A stretch of DNA of 8,923 nt from JAIYCX01 sp044351785 (GTDB lineage: Bacteria > Bdellovibrionota_C > UBA2361 > SZUA-149 > DAOLCO01), in assembly GCA_044351785.1 (NCBI GenBank), contig JBILFC010000110.1, positions 1-8,923 on the forward strand, given 5' to 3'. Below are positions 6,124 to 8,923 of the stretch, piece after piece. The notes under the pieces are model-generated. The model was not told the origin of the DNA, searched no databases, and worked only from the letters and a program-made list of their open reading frames with translations. Each line of letters starts with the position of its first letter. The stretch's first letter is position 1. The position numbers and the translations under genes were made by a program.

Positions 6124-8923
6124 GTGGCAGATGTAGTATCAGCAGGAACATTCGTAGCGGCAGTCTTAGAACAGGCTGGATACCTTACGCAGGGGGACTT
6201 TCTCCTCGCCTTTAAAACATTCTTTAGAGATGCTGGAGCGCTGGTTTACTTCCTTGGTGCGGTAGGTGGGGTTTTATCATTAGTACTCTTTGGTAGTTTT
6301 AGAGCATCTAGATATTTAATTTTCGGACCAGCGATTTATTGGGCCTTAGTAGGGCCAACAGTAGAAATTGACGGTGTTGTTGCCAAGTTAGGTGGAGGTG
6401 AGTCTAGGGGATTTGTTGGTAATAAGGGGCAAGCGCAAGCAGCGGCAGACCGGGATGCGGTAAATGAAAAGGCCGGAAAGGATACGGGAAGAGCAATTAA
6501 GGTGGCAGAGGGATTTTGGTTATTTGCTCATCCAATAAACGATTTTGTAAATGAATTTGTTGATGTGATGCTCAAGGATGAAGATGGTGAAAATCTCATG
6601 GTTGAGCATAAGGTTAGAGGATTAGAGCTAATATCTAGAAGCTTACCGCAGACTCCTGAAGCAATTAATATGCTAGAGGAAGAGCTATTAAAATATTGTC
6701 CAAGAATGTATAACTCTGCTCTTGGAGTAGCTCAAAACTATATAAAAGCAAGATCTGTAGAAGGTTTAAATAAAACTGCTGCTCCAGCCGCAGCTAAATA
6801 TAAAGAAGTCGGTGATGGTAAATATGAAGAGTTTTTAAGAGTAGGTGATGCAGACGTTATCGCTATTAATTCAGTCAACACCCCGCAGCTATTTTGGTTA
6901 ATTAAATCTAAAGGCGCTGCGGGTTCAGATAAAACTAAAGCTGCATATAATAATGGGCCACAACCATCAATTAAATGCTCTTTAGCTTGGGATATATTCT
7001 TGGAAATGATGTGGGCAGAGTCGGCAAAACATATTCCGAATATTCTTCTTCTTACAGCAGGATCATGGGATAGTCTTGAAGGTAAGCAAAAAGCCTGTGA
7101 GTTCTTAACTACTAAAATGTATGATGATGCTCCTGTTACAAAGGGAGGCGGGGCGCCTTGTGATATCCAACCTGGGGTAGCCTTAGCACTTCTAGCGAAT
7201 CATCTGGGCTATATGGATACATTTCAGCGTGTTTTAAAGCGTCATGTGAATGGTCATGACCCTTTGAATCCTAAAGCTCATTCATCAATTGCTGCTTCAA
7301 CTAGCCTGTTTCTTAATGGAAATTATAATATTAGAATGCCTTCAGAGATAATTGAAAATCATACTTCTCTGGGGATGCCCGTTGGAGTAGTACAAAATTC
7401 ATCCACTTACACGGATCCAACAAATGGAAAGACGTTTTCTACTACCGATTATGCGCCAGCGGTGACTTTAAACCTAATGCAAGGTATCACTAGTACGGAG
7501 CAAGTTGGATTGCCGATTTATATTATGACTCAGGCCAGACGTGAGCTATATACTCGCGCCATGCATATGCCATATTACCAAGGAATTTGCCTTTATCTAA
7601 TTGCAGTAGCATATCCATTTCTGGCACTTTTAGTTTTACTGCCTGGTAAGGCTGCTGTTTTTCTTAACGTACCATTAGCTTGGCTATGGATAAAGAGCTG
7701 GGATATAGGCTTTGCAGCGGTAATTTTATTAGAAAGAGTAATGTATAATTTGTTGCCTAACGCAAGTATCGCACCGCAATTAAGAACTAAGGAGGCCTGG
7801 GACTGGCAAAAATTACCTATTATTCTGGGTGAGGGCTTTAACTTTAATCATGTTCAGAATATTGCTCAGTACTATACAATTTTAGCTATGGCTACGGCTG
7901 GCATACCAGTTATCACTGGTGTGATTGTCTTAAAAGCTAAGAAAGCAATTTTAAGTAGTTTTGTGGGTGCAATTGATTCAACTGCTAGGGACGCGGGGAT
8001 GAGAGAAGCAGGTGCTTATTCTATCGCCAGTTCTAACGAAAGGTCAGAATTAAGATCGAGAATCGAAGGATTTGCAAAGCAACAAGTAATCCTTGGGGCT
8101 GGCGGTATCGAGGGAGGAACGAGAGTGACTCTAGGAGAAGTTAGAGGGTATTCGAAAGTCATGAATAATGCTTTAGGGCATATGAAGAACTTTGATTCCA
8201 AGGCTGACAGTTTAAAGAATATACAGGCTATAGCAAAAAGTAGTAAGAATGTTGGGGTTGAGTTTATGGAAGCCTATGGGGGAGGTGTTAAAGGTGCTAC
8301 ATCTTTTGAGGCTCAACACCGAGCTGTTTTCGATCCGATGTTCGGTCGGTGGGGAATTATGCAGATGTATGCAGATGCTTATGCTGCTGCACTCGACGGA
8401 GCAGGTACTAGACTAAGTGGAGGATTTGAAACAAATGCTCAGAAAGCAAACGTATTGGATGCTCATATGGCAATGCTTACAGGTTCTGTTGAGAATGTCA
8501 TAAGCTTAGAGAGGCAGCGTGCTGATTTAATAGGAACTAATATGGCTAATGCTATTATTCCTGGTAATGATATTAAAGCTAATATTCTAGCGGGAGCATT
8601 TACGGCCGAATATTTCAAACAGGAAGAGAAGTTAGGTAAATTTAATCTCTTTTCAGCGGCATTTGAACTGGCTGAAGGTACTGAGGATGGTTATGCAAAT
8701 GGTCTTGGTTATCAAAGGTTTTTAGGGTTTAGTGCGGAAACAATGTTAGAGTCCTATAAGCAGATGACAGATCCAAATGCTAGTCCAGAAGATAAGGCTC
8801 GTTTAAATAGTCTGCTTAGTATGAATGGGGTTACTGGTGATTATTTTAAATTTATGTATGGGAATGAATCAGTTCGGGCTGGATTAGAAGCGATTCCTGG
8901 TGGGGCCTCGGGGCAACATTTTT
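6124..8923 (+). CDS. TraG-like mating-pair stabilisation protein (3' end cut by window edge)
   Basis: Inner-membrane protein resembling the N-terminal part of F-type TraG, which acts in pilus assembly and mating-pair stabilisation. It starts at GTG 6124 and is open to the edge: 933 codons, already about the length of F TraG (938 residues). Hydrophobic segments lie at about 37-56 and 64-80, then a soluble loop of some 400 residues, then segments at about 487-506, 510-536 and 585-603, followed by a soluble C-terminal region beyond 604. That pattern matches TraG topology. The loop carries four cysteines (C192, C285, C325, C346); C489 is in a membrane segment, and the C-terminal region seen here has none. 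This fits disulfide formation with help from the upstream CSYC protein (inference). There is no Walker A motif, so this is not the VirD4-type coupling protein also called TraG in RP4. The gene lies 15 bases after the preceding stop and is probably in the same operon. Confidence 0.85.
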   Translation, partial: MADVVSAGTFVAAVLEQAGYLTQGDFLLAFKTFFRDAGALVYFLGAVGGVLSLVLFGSFRASRYLIFGPAIYWALVGPTVEIDGVVAKLGGGESRGFVGNKGQAQAAADRDAVNEKAGKDTGRAIKVAEGFWLFAHPINDFVNEFVDVMLKDEDGENLMVEHKVRGLELISRSLPQTPEAINMLEEELLKYCPRMYNSALGVAQNYIKARSVEGLNKTAAPAAAKYKEVGDGKYEEFLRVGDADVIAINSVNTPQLFWLIKSKGAAGSDKTKAAYNNGPQPSIKCSLAWDIFLEMMWAESAKHIPNILLLTAGSWDSLEGKQKACEFLTTKMYDDAPVTKGGGAPCDIQPGVALALLANHLGYMDTFQRVLKRHVNGHDPLNPKAHSSIAASTSLFLNGNYNIRMPSEIIENHTSLGMPVGVVQNSSTYTDPTNGKTFSTTDYAPAVTLNLMQGITSTEQVGLPIYIMTQARRELYTRAMHMPYYQGICLYLIAVAYPFLALLVLLPGKAAVFLNVPLAWLWIKSWDIGFAAVILLERVMYNLLPNASIAPQLRTKEAWDWQKLPIILGEGFNFNHVQNIAQYYTILAMATAGIPVITGVIVLKAKKAILSSFVGAIDSTARDAGMREAGAYSIASSNERSELRSRIEGFAKQQVILGAGGIEGGTRVTLGEVRGYSKVMNNALGHMKNFDSKADSLKNIQAIAKSSKNVGVEFMEAYGGGVKGATSFEAQHRAVFDPMFGRWGIMQMYADAYAAALDGAGTRLSGGFETNAQKANVLDAHMAMLTGSVENVISLERQRADLIGTNMANAIIPGNDIKANILAGAFTAEYFKQEEKLGKFNLFSAAFELAEGTEDGYANGLGYQRFLGFSAETMLESYKQMTDPNASPEDKARLNSLLSMNGVTGDYFKFMYGNESVRAGLEAIPGGASGQHF

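Noticed and set aside
6111..6215. 34-codon frame beginning ATG at 6111, overlapping the start of the TraG-like gene
   Set aside because: Its product is low-complexity (Ser/Arg/Gly) and lies out of frame over the conserved-looking N-terminus of TraG. It is a shadow of that gene.
6124..8923. VirD4/RP4-TraG type coupling ATPase
   Set aside because: No Walker A or B motif is present. The glycine-lysine stretch near residue 307 (GAAGSDKTK) does not fit GxxxxGK[ST]. Topology fits F-type TraG instead.

Overview
The window reads as part of a conjugative-transfer (F-type type IV secretion) operon from an AT-rich Gram-negative bacterium, probably on a plasmid or integrated conjugative element. GC content is near 40% by eye on sampled lines. 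Evidence for a diderm envelope is a Sec-exported thioredoxin-like protein, a Sec-exported large cysteine-containing protein and a multi-membrane-span TraG-like protein, encoded in that order on the + strand with gaps of 14 and 15 bases. This matches the mating-pair stabilisation block traF-traH-traG of F-like elements. The sequences are divergent and I cannot name the host; frequent AGA/AGG arginine codons and undepleted CTAG tetramers argue against an enterobacterial core genome.

Layout: (1) positions 3-653, the 3' end of an unrecognised, predicted cytoplasmic protein cut by the left edge; (2) 703-2313, a 536-residue cytoplasmic protein with a C-terminal TPR-like helical region; (3) 2314-2500, a 187-base non-coding gap with two short AT-rich inverted repeats and no convincing promoter or terminator; (4) 2501-3673, a secreted TraF-like protein with a CSYC thioredoxin active site; (5) 3688-6108, an 806-residue secreted protein with an acidic run, an uninterrupted 23-glycine linker and a CxxxxC...CxCC cluster, sitting where traH normally lies; (6) 6124 to the right edge, a TraG-like mating-pair stabilisation protein that starts at GTG and is still open after 933 codons.

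How they may work together (inference): the thioredoxin-fold protein would act in the periplasm on, or as a scaffold for, the cysteine-bearing large protein and the four-cysteine periplasmic loop of TraG. Together they would stabilise the mating channel or pilus. The two upstream cytoplasmic proteins have no assigned role; their shared direction suggests accessory genes of the same element, but the 187-base gap could mark an operon boundary.

No tRNA, rRNA, insertion sequence, CRISPR array or replication origin was recognised. The minus strand holds no gene I can support.
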